Program-made: the position numbers and the translations under genes
Notes under the pieces: generated by a model
Seen by the model: only the letters and a program-made list of their open reading frames with translations
Databases searched by the model: none
Told to the model about the DNA's origin: nothing
Shown: positions 54,457-64,000 of the stretch, one piece after another
Numbering within the stretch: position 1 is the first letter of the stretch
Layout: every line of letters begins with the position of its first letter
Assembly (NCBI GenBank): GCA_026315105.1
Contig: CM048747.1
Span: 281,299,654 to 281,363,653 of the forward strand
Direction: 5' to 3'
Source: Locusta migratoria
Taxonomy: Eukaryota; Arthropoda; Insecta; Orthoptera; Acrididae
DNA: 64,000 bases

Positions 54457-55427
54457 GTTGTTGTTGTTGTTGTTATGGTCTTCAGTCCGGAGACTGTTTT
54501 GATGCAGCTCTCCACCCTACTCTATCCTGAGCAAGCCTTTTCATCTCCTCATAAGAACGGCAGCCGACATCCACTTGAATCTGCTTACTATACGCGTCTC
54601 TTGGTCTCCCTCTGCGATTTTTACCCCACACACTTCCCTCCAATGCTAAATTTACGATTCCTCGATGTCTAAGAATGTGTCCTATCAACCGATCTCTTCT
54701 TTTGGTCAGGGTATGCCAAATATTCCTTTTCTCACCAATTCTGTTCAGTACCTCCTCATTAGTTATGCGATCTACCCACCTAATCTTCAGCATTCTTCTG
54801 TAGCACCACCTTTCAAAAGCATCTATTCTCTTCCTGTCCGCACTGCTTATCGTCCACGTTTCACTCCCGTACAAGGCAACACTCCACACAAATGCCTTCA
54901 GAAAAGACTTCCTTACACTTAAATTAATATTCGATGTTATCAAATTTCTCTTTTTCAAAAATGCTTTTCTTCCCATTGCCATTCTGCATTTTATATCCTC
55001 TGTACTGCGACCATCGCATGTTATTTTACTACCCAAGTAACAAAACTCATCTACCACCTTCATTGTTTCGTTACCTAATCTAATTCCTTCAGCATCACCT
55101 GATTTTCTAAGACCGCATTCCATTATTTTTGTTTTGCTCTTGTTGATGTTCATTTTATACGCTGTCTTCAACACACTGTCCATTCCATTCAACTGCTCTT
55201 CCAGGTCCTTTGCTGTCTCTGACAGAATTACAATGTCATCGGCAAAACGCAATGTTTTTATTTCTTCCCCCTGAACTTTAATCCCTATTCCAAATTTTTC
55301 CTTGCTTTCCTTCACCGCCTGCTCGATGTACAGATTGAACAACATCGGAGAAAGGCTACAACCCTGTCTTACTCCCTTCCCGACTGATGCTTCCCTTTCA
55401 TGCCCTTCGAGTCTAGTTATTAGACTC
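54457..55427 (-). mobile_element. 5'-truncated RTE LINE with fold-back 5' end
   Basis: The 3' end is at left ((TTG)n then TTATGGTCTTCAGTCCGGAG), and the truncation lies just upstream of the RQGCSL region. The target duplication GTTTTCGATT is at 54447-54456 and, on the other side, begins at 55428 but is interrupted by the SINE and completed at 55638-55647. At the 5' junction the last LINE bases form a hairpin: CGAGTCTA and TAGACTCG around 55407-55428, as if the cDNA end folded back before joining. Confidence 0.9.
54482..55412 (-). pseudogene. RTE reverse transcriptase C-terminal half, open but truncated
   Basis: A 287-codon frame from the Met in MLFNLYIEQAVKE to the natural C-terminus, without a stop, and open further upstream to about 55412 through GVRQGCSLSP. 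Contains FADDIVIL (about 55235), YLGSKITCDGRST, FLKAFVWSVALYGSETWTI and WCYRRMLKIRWVDR. Very close to the 15703-19001 copy and hence young. It lacks the endonuclease and the first RT blocks, so it is not functional. Confidence 0.92.
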
Positions 55428-55434
55428 GTTTTCG

Positions 55435-55633
55435 GCCGGCCGCGGTGGCCGAGGTGACTGAGGCGCTTCAGTCACGGTCACCACAGCCACTACCGTCGGG
55501 GGTCGAATCCCCCCTCGGGCATGGATATTTGTGCCGTCCTAGTTCGTAAGTAGTTCATAGGTAGTTTGTAAGTTTAGGGACTGATGACCCCGTAGTTAAG
55601 TCCCATAAGCTTAACAAACATTTGAACATTTGA
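55435..55633 (+). mobile_element. tRNA-derived SINE with 11-bp target duplication
   Basis: Flanked by ACTCGTTTTCG at 55424-55434 and 55634-55644. Near-consensus: GGCCGCGGTGGCCGAGGTGA head, a B box lacking one base (GGGGGTCGAATCCCCCC), GTAGTT repeats, TTTAGGGACTGATGACCCCG and a TTTGAACATTTGA end. It sits in the right-hand target duplication of the RTE LINE, so it integrated afterwards. Confidence 0.96.
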
Positions 55634-55712
55634 ACTCGTTTTCGATTACTGACACCATTTTGATAACTAATAGTAATTTTTATGGACAGTGCACGTGTGT
55701 TTTGTTTATTCG

Positions 55713-55714
<2 letters not shown>

Positions 55715-55772
<58 letters not shown>
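55715..55772. repeat. (TA)n microsatellite
   Basis: Uninterrupted TA run of about 57 bp. The overlapping minus frame 55555-55803 encodes only Tyr-Ile repeats here. Confidence 0.98.
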
Positions 55773-55774
<2 letters not shown>

Positions 55775-56162
55775 AAAAGAAATAGGAAACAAAATCCAAT
55801 CAACCAACCGAATCGTGAGCGAAAAGTAACTTCATGGAGGATGTAAACAAATTTACACTACTTCCAATTCAGTTATACATTTTGTGATCACTAATTCCAC
55901 GTGTTTGTACCAGTTTTTGTTAATTTGTATGTAGACGAGCTGAAAACGCTGTCATGACGTAAAACGATGGTGGAGTAGGTTAGCTGCTTGGGAGGGAAAT
56001 ACTACAACAAATATTTTTACGATTGAAACCATCATTATTAACAACCTTATATAACACATAGAAAATTACGAATAAACTAAAATACGTGTACTTCTCATAA
56101 AAATTACCATTACATATTAAAATTTTGTAAGTATTCGAGCACAAAGAATAAAAGAATTAAAA

Positions 56163-56340
56163 AGAAAATGTCACGAAGGGATTCGATCCACCAGCCCTAG
56201 GATAGTGAGGCCAAACGCTACCACCTGAGCAACGCCGAGAGGTGCTGCCACACGTTTAGCGATTGCTACGTATGCTTACTTGCAAAACTTCATAGTCGAT
56301 TTTCTCAAGAATTTTTCTACCATTTCATTTTCAAAAAGGC
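56163..56340 (-). repeat. Repeat with tRNA-like part (copy B)
   Basis: On the minus strand: AAAATTCTTGAGAAAATCGA, AGTTTTGCAAGTAAGCATAC, a GTTGCTCAGGTGGTAGCGTT tRNA-like A-box region and GGTGGATCGAATCCCTTCG. Same order as 54180-54435. The tRNA-like body is better preserved here than in copy A, but still not a convincing tRNA. Confidence 0.6.
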
Positions 56341-56429
56341 GTGGGAAATTCAATCGCCTAAATATTTCCTCATTTATCTTACTTCATTATCACGATATTT
56401 CACTTGTCACAACATTTGAGGCATTACGC

Positions 56430-57260
56430 GTCACCTTTCTCTAGCTAGCCAAATCCGGCATCTTCGATAGGGTAAATGTCTGGAGAACTTGCTATCCATT
56501 CTGTCCTTGCGATGTTATAATGAAGGAACGTATTCACAAGATGTGCACGATGAGTGCGAGAATTGTCATCCATTAAGACGAATCCCTCACCGGAATGCTG
56601 CCCACATGGTTACACTATACGACAGAGAATGTCATACTGTACCGTATTACCGTTTGATTCACTTCTACTGTTACAAGTCGCGTATGTTGGTCCCGCATAA
56701 TGTCACCCCAAGGCTTCAGAGATCTACCACCGTATTCCACTCGCTGAACGCTTCAGGGGACCAGATTGCCTCCATAAACGTCTCCGACGATTGTCAGATT
56801 GAAAACATACGAGTCTCATCTGTGAATAGGACTTGTTATCAATTTGGAGCAGTGCGAAATGGCCGCGTAGTCTAAGGCATCATGCTACGGACTGGGCGGC
56901 CGTTCCCGCAGGTAGTTCGAGTCCTTCCTCTGGTTAGTTTCAGTAGTTTGTAAGTGTACAGATTGATGACCAAAACAGTTTGGTCCAACAGATTTGCAAA
57001 CATTTGAACCAATTCTGACGAGTCCATTCTACATGTTGTGACCATCTGTACCGACCTATACGGTGTCTAGGCGTTGAAGTTTGACCTCGTTATGGACGTC
57101 GGGAATGACGCTGCATGTTTTGCAGCCCGATTACATATAGTTTGGGTCGAAACACGGCGTTCTATGGCTGCACAAAATATCCGTCAGGTTTCCCCCGTGC
57201 CGAAATTTTTCCTCAGCTGCTGTGGTAGCTTTTGGGCTGTCAGAGCAAGTCATCGACAAT
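56430..57260 (-). pseudogene. Tc1-like transposase fossil interrupted by a SINE
   Basis: Minus strand: a decayed N-terminal linker (57260-57010), the SINE (56858-57007), VLFTDETRMFS with the first catalytic Asp (about 56835-56800), RRRRLWRQ, a degraded middle, FVLMDDNSRTHRAHLV with the second Asp (about 56575-56530), and EWIASSPDIYPIED retaining the Glu of the PIE motif (about 56500-56465). All three catalytic positions can be found, but in different frames with stops and indels. A separate Tc1-like lineage from 8781 and related to 27465. Confidence 0.75.
56858..57007 (+). mobile_element. Shorter tRNA-derived SINE inside the Tc1 fossil
   Basis: Head GAAATGGCCGCGTAGTCTAA, GGCATCATGCTACGGACTGG, B box AGTTCGAGTCCTTCCTCTGG, tail AGTTTGTAAGTGTACAGATT, GATGACC and a TTTGCAAACATTTGAACC end. 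The target duplication is not clear; CAATT occurs at both ends. Confidence 0.8.
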
Positions 57261-60200
57261 AGATTACTTTCCTGTGTTAAAAATATGGTACGAATTTTTA
57301 TTCTGCATGATTATTTCAACATACTTACAGCATTTTCCCCTCATTATTCTTACAAAACATCTGTTATTTCTACGTAATTAAAGCCTAAAAATTATTAAAT
57401 TTCACGATTAGACCACGTGATCGAAAGAGCTCTGTTATTTGCTGAAGCTGAAGTGACATCAAAGTCCTCCAGGACGCGGTAACTACGAGACAGAGCTGTA
57501 TCGTTGTTAAGGTTTCCTTAATTTCTCACTGTTCAGTTAAGTTTTTTCGTGATGTAAACGCGTTTACAGCTTTTATGCCACAAAGGAAAAAAAATCGAAA
57601 GGCTGACGGCGGCAACTTCATTTAGGGCATCTCCATTCTTTAAGAAAAATCCAAATTTTTACATGCCAGAAATAAACGTGGAAGCTACATTGTAAGTAAC
57701 GCCTACCTACTTTTAAAGCTAATGATTGCTACAGATTTTTTATGTCATTGTAAGTAGCATCCTACTTGTTGGTGTTCGCAGACTTACTCTGAAGTCACCA
57801 TATTACGTAGTAAAGGGTAAAACTTTACCTTCTGTACAGGCGGTCTCGAGTGATTACGTTGGCAATATCAACAACACGAGTGAAAATCTTTGCCAAGATG
57901 TTCGGACCACATAGAATGACCCGATTAGTACGGACCATGAAGTAAATAAATTATTGCTGTTTCTGCTGTTATGCACCCTTGTCCAGTCAGTAAATGTAAT
58001 TGCCCTCGTAAAGCCAAGGTTCCATGACAGAAGATTTGCGTTGTCACGCGATTGGCTAATGGCGACGTCACATGATTCTCGCTATTCAGCATCTGTTGTC
58101 AACGTTATCACAGAAGGCCGCCGGCGTAGTTGGTAAAATGTAACCCAGTAAAGCACAAAGTCAAGGGAGTAATTTCATTTTTAACTACTTCAATACTGGC
58201 AGCAAGGTGTAACATCAAAATCTAAATAAAGATGAATCACAGAATGTGGTCATCTACCGTTTATTAAGAAATCGATTGTTGCTACTTCTAAATAAAGTAG
58301 GTCTATTGTTCCATAGACCATGATGTAATCGATTGTGCGAGTCGAATGGTTCGAGATATATCGCTGGCAGACGGCTCCACTTTGATGTACACCGGTCCTT
58401 TGGGATTACCGGGTTCTGGAAATAAGTGACACAACGGGAATCTGATGCCACAGAACGGGGGCTTAGAACCACCGATGAAAAACGCTAAGAATAGTCAATA
58501 ACAAATGAGGACAATATAAAGATGTTTGGTAAGGTCAAATTAATAACATGTGATAGGTGGTAGTCTTTGGAGCATAGACTGAAAGTGACGTCACTTTACT
58601 GATACCAACGTGATTCGGTGCAGGAAGTCGGTTTCGTTATTTCGAGCAATGTGGAGTGGAGATGACAGTTGTTGTGTCCTTACCTGCGGGGCATAAACAA
58701 AAAGGTTCGTCGCCAGTCACAGTACAAAGGGCATTAAGGGCGTTACGGGACCCCCCCACTAAAACACCAAGATTGATTAGTAACATATGTACAGCAGAGG
58801 GCAGGGCAGGATACACATTCCAGATCAGACTGCCCATATAATGACTGTCCTCTTCTTCTGCATTCCCATGGACTGGCAGGCAGAGCTTGCTGTCTCTACT
58901 GAGCGCGGATGCCACCACTACTGGTTGCGCACCAAGAAAACACTGGACTGCGATGTGGACTGTACTGTAGACAACAGCAAATGACTAAGACGGCTCTCAT
59001 GGACAGCGCTGATGAAGACTAGGTGAACACTCGCGAAAATTGCCGCTCGGTCGTAGACCCTCTCTGCTCATGGCCTCGGCGCGTATGTCCTGTCCGGTGG
59101 CGCCACCTCTGTGATGACGCGCGATCTCCGATGATCCGCCGTCGACGCCTCGATCTATCGACTGCAGTGCTGCAGTGCTGCTGCCTGGTGGCGCGCCTTA
59201 GGCTTCCAACGCCACAACAGTTGTAGTTTTTCTCATCTATAGCTTAAATCAAGCATTGATTTTACAATACAACTTCTTATCGTATTCTTGTTGCACATTT
59301 AATAGCACATTTAACGTTATTTCTCTGCATTTCCTAAGATCAATGAGATGGTTAAAGCTTTTATATGTGCAGAGGTGAAACGTATTGAAAGCCGTATTGT
59401 GGACGTAATGGAGTTGCGGTTCTGAAAGTAAAAACTTGCTTTTGTATAAATACGAGTCGTTTCGTTTGCAGCTTCCACAGGATTAATAGACGAAATATGA
59501 GTCTGACAAGCAGCACCATTCTTCTTACGATTCCTCAAAGATACGACGAAATTCTTTGTCATGCTTTCAGAAGAACTGAAATCGGTTTGTATCCATAATG
59601 TCCGATTTTAACACAAGTGAGTAAATTTTATGAATGTGTACAGTAATGTCAACAACTAAAACAACCGGCATTTTTGCTATTTTCATTAAAATAATCTGAT
59701 ACGGAAACATTACCGAGGAACTCGGTAAGTGGAACTGGTTTCGTGGAAGTAGGAAGTAGTCTGTATTCATTTTAAGCTATGGTTGATAAAAGTACTTTTG
59801 CATCCGATATGACTCACTTGGTGATGTATAAATAGAAACCACCAGCTGAAATAGTCTTCACGTAGATAATCAGTTCAAACAGAAAAGATTCATAATGAAA
59901 CACAGTGACACCTGTAATTTTGTTTATTGTTGAAAGAACTGTCAATTTGTTTCACCTGGGCACATTTAAAAACGGCAAGCATCGCATTAATATTCGTATT
60001 TTAGGAGAAATTACGTTACATCTGTAATAACAATAGGAAAAGTCATTTTATTGTTAAAATAAATACTTGATTTCTGCTGTAATTGCGAAAAACTGTTGAT
60101 CACAATGAGGAAAACTCAGTCACGTGAGCCGGGCAGAAACATTAGATGTAGGTTTCAAAACTTTACACAGCAGAGATAGTGTCATACGCAGAACATACAG

Positions 60201-61299
60201 CGATATAATAAGCTTTCCACTGTTGGTCGTAGAACGGAGAGAGAATCTCAATATGCGAACGGAAATCATTACATAACATTAAAAATGAAAGAAATTTGAT
60301 GCTGTGTAGCCTTTCTACGTAACATTCACGAACCTAACTTGTGCACATTATCACAATTAGTTACACTTGATCAAAAATCTGTGTAACGCTACCACCTGTG
60401 GTGGAATTTTAATTTAACAGATTGTGTACCTAATGATAGACATCTCCCACAGTCATATGATTTCAGTAGCAAAATTGATTTTAAATATTATAACAAAGTA
60501 AGGAGAGTTCTACAAAGTTTACCTGTTTAATTATCAATATATACACGGTCGTAATCCTGATTAGTCATTAATTGCTACTAGTACTACTTTTATGCTAGGA
60601 AGTCGATGTCATTTAACAGCAGACAGTACATGCCTGAACAGTGCTGCCTTGGTGCATTATGATTGCTTTCGATAGAAAGATTAACAGATAACTGCACACC
60701 TATGAGAACCTAGGCCACTCCAGGGCTTGCAAGAACCGTTGCTTAACGCTAATAAAAGGCACAAATTGTTTGTGACAGTCTACCGAATACGGAATTTGGT
60801 AACTTGGCGATCATTTACATAGAGAATACGCACCCACATTGTCACCACAAATGGCTACTTTGCGTATTGTTACAACGTTGGACACATGTCACTGTCGTAT
60901 GTGTCAAGGAAGGATAGGTAGCAACAGTAAACTGTAATCCCAGTCCTTTTATTGAATATTATTCTAGTATATCTAGATTTCAGTCATAAATTGCGTTTCT
61001 GAGAGCTACATCAACTCAACAACTCTAGCGCGTGGTACCATATCACTGGTGTATGGCTAATCAGCATTTTCGGAGATTTTTGGTATAGCCGTACGGCAGC
61101 AACGTCATATGGTGACATATACTACTTTGAACATATTAGGTTAATGTCCCTCACACAAATGAAATAACGATAGCTGTTTATTGATGAAATCTAGATAGAT
61201 TAATAAGAAACAGTGGGACTGGGACTGACTGTCACTAACTATCTTTCCTTGTCACAGAATTCGATCGTTTTGAACAAAGGCTGTTTATGGTATCTAAGC
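57261..61299. other. No gene recognised (4 kb)
   Basis: Mostly A/T-rich, unique-looking sequence. 58640-59220 is richer in G/C with opposing frames (58637-58918 minus, 58787-58984 plus) that lack domains. A GGTGGCGCCACC perfect palindrome occurs at about 59097. 59220-61299 has no recognisable repeat, frame or RNA. Confidence 0.4.
58046..58077 (+). promoter_or_regulatory. Inverted CCAAT box next to a CRE-like site
   Basis: GCGATTGGCTAATGGCGACG followed by TCACATGAT combines an inverted CCAAT with GACGTCA, a near-complete cAMP-response/ATF element, within 30 bp. A core-promoter arrangement is possible; no transcript is recognised downstream. Confidence 0.25.
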
Positions 61300-61435
61300 T
61301 CCCGCAGAGATTCGAATCCTCCCTCGAACAACGTTGTGTGCGTTGTCCTAAGTGGAAGTTAGTTTAATCAGATTGTAAGTGTAGGGACCGACGACCAGAG
61401 TAGTTTTGTTCCTTCGGTCTACAAACAAACATTTG
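61300..61435 (+). mobile_element. 5'-truncated, diverged SINE
   Basis: Starts just before the B box (GAGATTCGAATCCTCCCTCG), then AGTTTAATCAGATTGTAAGT, GTAGGGACCGACGACC, and the ACAAACAAACATTTGA end typical of the tRNA-derived SINEs here. The A-box half is missing. Confidence 0.75.
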
Positions 61436-62049
61436 ATTAACGTTCTACATTTGGTTGAATTCTTTAAATACTTGTACAATGACGAAATATTGAATTTTCA
61501 CCTGAGTTTTCAATAAAAATGAGCTTCAATGGTGTTGTATTTTTTTTTTCATATAGTGTAATATCGTACGTTTTATGAAGTGGCAGTAAAGCAACACATA
61601 TTTTCGTTGTGATACGCAGATAATAAGATCGCCAGTAGTTCCTCAATGTATGAGTTGTGTGCCCAGATATAAAGCTTTATAGCTGGAAACATCCAGCAAT
61701 AACAGTTGTGGTGTTCGCCCATCAGGACAGAAGACGTAACGCACCGCGGCTGTGTTGTTTTTAATGTATGCAAATGGAATTACGTGTTCCCCTCCAGAGA
61801 CAGGTGGGGCTGGCTGCTCCGCTTTCCTCGCTGATTACTGCAGGTGACCGCCGCAGGCGCAGGCGCATATGCAGGTGCAGGCAGAACGGCGTTCCTCACT
61901 GCTATGCATGTTTACTGCTCGCTGTTAGCACGCTGACGAGACGACTGGGGCTAGTATGGAGTATCCTTCCACTTCGCCTGCATGTACACGGAAAACTGAC
62001 AACAGACATTTTCATGTATTCTGCGAGAGCGATTTGGAATGTAACTTCC
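61436..62049. other. No gene recognised
   Basis: A/T-rich to 61760, then a G/C-rich patch (about 61790-61990) with GCAGGCGCAGGCGCATATGC repeats. The 97-codon frame 61768-62061 is Arg/Leu-rich through composition. No motif supports a gene. Confidence 0.35.
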
Positions 62050-63290
62050 ATATACATTTAGAAAAACACAAATACACTCTCAATTACAACACCACATATT
62101 AACAAAATACATCGATCACTATGACTTACATACACAAACTAACACATAGAGTAGGTAACATACTAAAGAAGCAGGACTCACATGTGACATGTAAAACTAC
62201 ACAAACCATGGAAACAGATTTAAACCAACTAGTTATCATAAGGGACAAATTCGAAGAATCAGTGGTATACAGGGTGTCCCAGCTATCTAGTCCACCCAAA
62301 ATATCTCTGGAACAATAACAGCTATTGGAAAACCGGTATCACCGGTATCAATGTACAGCTGGGGCCCATGAATGTACATATTTGGAAACATTTTAAAACG
62401 AAAGCAAATGTGTTTCTTAACACAATTTTTTTTTTTTTTTTTTTTTAAATGGACGCCCTATATTTTTTTCTTCAGCAATCCATAGCATGACAAATCACAC
62501 AAACATTGGCGTTGATTGCATCGCAATATTCCAATTACATCCCGAGATATTGCGAAGCGAAGTTGACGCTTGAAATACGCGAAACGCGCGGCTAGCGCAC
62601 GTCCTGAGCAGCATGGGGTTCTCGCCTGAGTGTCAGGACGTGCGCTAACCGCGCGTTTTGCGTATTTCAAGCGTCAACTTCGCGTCGCAATATCTCGGGA
62701 TGTAATTGGAATATTGCGATGCAATCAACGCCATTGTTTATGTGATTTGTCGTTCTATGGATTGCTGAAGAAAAAATATAGAGTGTCCATATAAAAAAAC
62801 ATAAGTTTCTGTTAAAAAACACATTTGCTTTCGTTTTAGAATGTTTCCAAATATGTACATTCATAGACCCCAGCCGTACATTGATACCGGTGAAAGTCGT
62901 TTTCCAATAGCTGTTATTGTTCCAGAGATATTTTGGGTGGACATGATACCTGGGACACCCTGTATAAACTTGAATGTAAAAGTTGTAACACAGTATATAT
63001 ACACATGACTTACAATAATTTAAAAATAACCTACAAGGAACACATTACATGCAGGAAATGTGACAAATCATTCCACATTTTCAGAACACCTTAATCACCA
63101 CAACAATCAGCCCACCAACATGGAATAACGCATGAAAATAATCAAGACTAACTACTAGAGCATTAAAATTATACGATCACAAGAACAGTATCACATCTGG
63201 AAGGCCATAGCAGAAAACAAACGTGTGTTAAATGAAAAACCACACATTAATGCGAATTGTCTGTTAAATAAAAGAAATCTGAAACTGAAA
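62050..63290 (+). pseudogene. Penelope-like element fossil: linker and GIY-YIG endonuclease region
   Basis: Before the foldback insertion (62141-62268) the frame gives RVGNILKKQDSHVTC and IIRDKFEESVVY; after it (62968-63055) LECKSCNTVYIHMTYNNLKI and TYKEHITC. In Penelope-like retroelements the reverse transcriptase is followed by a linker (ILKN...K...SGIYKL.C..C) and a GIY-YIG endonuclease (YIGQT.R....R..EH). Here the Tyr-Ile and Lys-Glu-His positions remain, but the Gly-Gln-Thr motif is lost. Farther on, EHLNHHNNQPTNM-like codons (about 63085-63120) match the C-terminal HNHQPTN region. The reverse transcriptase itself is not in the window. Inactive. Confidence 0.65.
62270..62962. mobile_element. 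Long-terminal-inverted-repeat (foldback) element, compact member
   Basis: An almost complete palindrome of 693 bp: CAGGGTGTCCCAGCTATC at 62270 and the inverted end GGGACACCCTG at 62962, flanked by TATA (62266-62269 and 62963-62966). The arms (about 340 bp each) meet near 62616 around CACGTCCTGAGCAGC / GTGTCAGGACGTGCG. Arm sequence matches the outer parts of 50480-52736. The left arm has a T-run near 62429-62446. No coding capacity, so mobilised in trans if at all. Confidence 0.92.
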
Positions 63291-63293
63291 GCG

Positions 63294-63294
<1 letters not shown>

Positions 63295-63331
<37 letters not shown>

Positions 63332-63419
63332 GAGAAAAGAGAGTCAAAGAAAGAAACAGTGTATAAATAAATAAAAGGGGAATAAAAGTTGTATTTCTAT
63401 CCAAATGAAAACACACACA

Positions 63420-63475
<56 letters not shown>
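63295..63475. repeat. Two (CA)n microsatellites
   Basis: CA runs at about 63295-63329 and 63411-63473 with similar flanks (AAAGAGA follows both), possibly a local duplication. The minus frames over them encode Cys-Val repeats only. Confidence 0.97.
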
Positions 63476-63477
<2 letters not shown>

Positions 63478-63654
63478 GAGAGGAAGAGTTGACTGACACC
63501 ACAATCAACAGTTGGTAAACACATTCAGAAGGTCGCAACAAAATGGAAACATTACCTAGGAATAAACACCACAATTAATTCCTAGTCCTGAGATAATAAA
63601 ATTCCATTGGGAGAAACAAATAACAGGAATAAGCCAGTAAATGAAATACCAATA

Positions 63655-64000
63655 TCTACATCTACATGGATACTCTGCGAGTTACAGTGAAGTGCATGGC
63701 AGAGGGTTCATCGAACTACTTTTATCATATTCTCTATAGTTGCAGTCTCTAATAGCTCGCGGGTAAAAGGAACACCTAAATATTTCTATTCCTATCTAAT
63801 ATCTCTTATTTTATTATGACGATCATTTCTCGCTATGTAAGTGGGTGCTAAGAAAATTCGGAAGTTAAAGTTGGTCAAAGAAACTTGGCAAATAGATCTC
63901 GTCGCAACGAATAATGCTTTTCTTTTAATGATTTCAATCCCCAACTCGTGCATGATTTCCGTGACACTCTCCCCTGTATCGCGTCTTGTGGATCCCACAA
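63655..64000 (-). mobile_element. CR1/Jockey-type LINE 3' end, running off the window
   Basis: Minus-strand 3' end: ATCTACATCTACATGGATAC near 63655, then CATGGCAGAGGGTTCATCGA and the C-terminal coding region in the frame 63792-63998 (DTGESVTEIMHELG, FVATRSICQVSLTNF, IARNDRHNKIRDIR). The reverse-transcriptase part lies beyond the right edge. Confidence 0.9.

Noticed and set aside
58637..58984. Overlapping frames on both strands
   Set aside because: Neither shows a domain, a codon pattern or supporting signals.
63264..63574. Two minus-strand Cys-Val-rich frames
   Set aside because: Translation of (CA)n microsatellites.

Overview
The window is repeat-rich nuclear DNA from an arthropod, most likely an orthopteran of the locust type (Schistocerca-like). 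This is inferred from the repeat families, not from a host gene: an RTE-type LINE ending in (ACA)n, a CR1/Jockey-type LINE, tRNA-derived SINEs and several DNA-transposon fossils that together look like locust repeats. I find no intact cellular protein gene, rRNA, functional tRNA or CRISPR array. Almost everything with coding similarity is a broken mobile-element gene.

Layout. 1-14134: two diverged inverted arms (276-2953 and 12979-14030, each about 1 kb without later insertions) enclose about 10 kb. Between them lie a SINE, a CR1 fragment, a decayed multi-block gene of the DUF7869-like arthropod family (about 6250-8420, near the midpoint), a Tc1-like element (8781-10159) and a piggyBac-like deletion derivative (11807-12839). 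The left arm carries a 5'-truncated RTE LINE; the right arm is the empty-site comparison. 15703-19001: nearly complete RTE LINE with only two in-frame stops. 19079-19454: a terminal module joined to a perfect 124-bp inverted repeat.

20772-26068: one old RTE copy cut into three pieces by an LTR-like insertion (itself hosting two SINEs and a CR1 3' end) and by a block with a SINE, a foldback and a mariner remnant that carries another SINE. 26341-29600: a composite with two opposed tRNA-like modules, a palindrome and a Tc1 fossil split by a CR1 LINE. 31195-34415: one CR1 copy split by a 2.29-kb TG...CA insertion. 35234-41372: a palindrome, a 156-bp tandem duplication and Jockey-like reverse-transcriptase fragments.

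41373-50479 is mostly unassigned sequence with SINEs, microsatellites, a mariner deletion derivative and a second DDE-type fossil. 50480-52736 and 62270-62962 are two members of a long-terminal-inverted-repeat foldback family; the first hosts an RTE fragment, the second sits inside a Penelope-like GIY-YIG fossil. 54457-55633 is an RTE fragment with a SINE inserted into its own target duplication. 56430-57260 is another Tc1 fossil with a SINE inside. The window ends in a CR1 3' end.

The units do not form a pathway; they form a stratigraphy in which nested insertions give relative ages. The best candidate for something undescribed is the large long-arm inverted-repeat element at the start with its central DUF7869-like gene, together with its modular terminal sequences and the perfect palindrome at 19172-19454.
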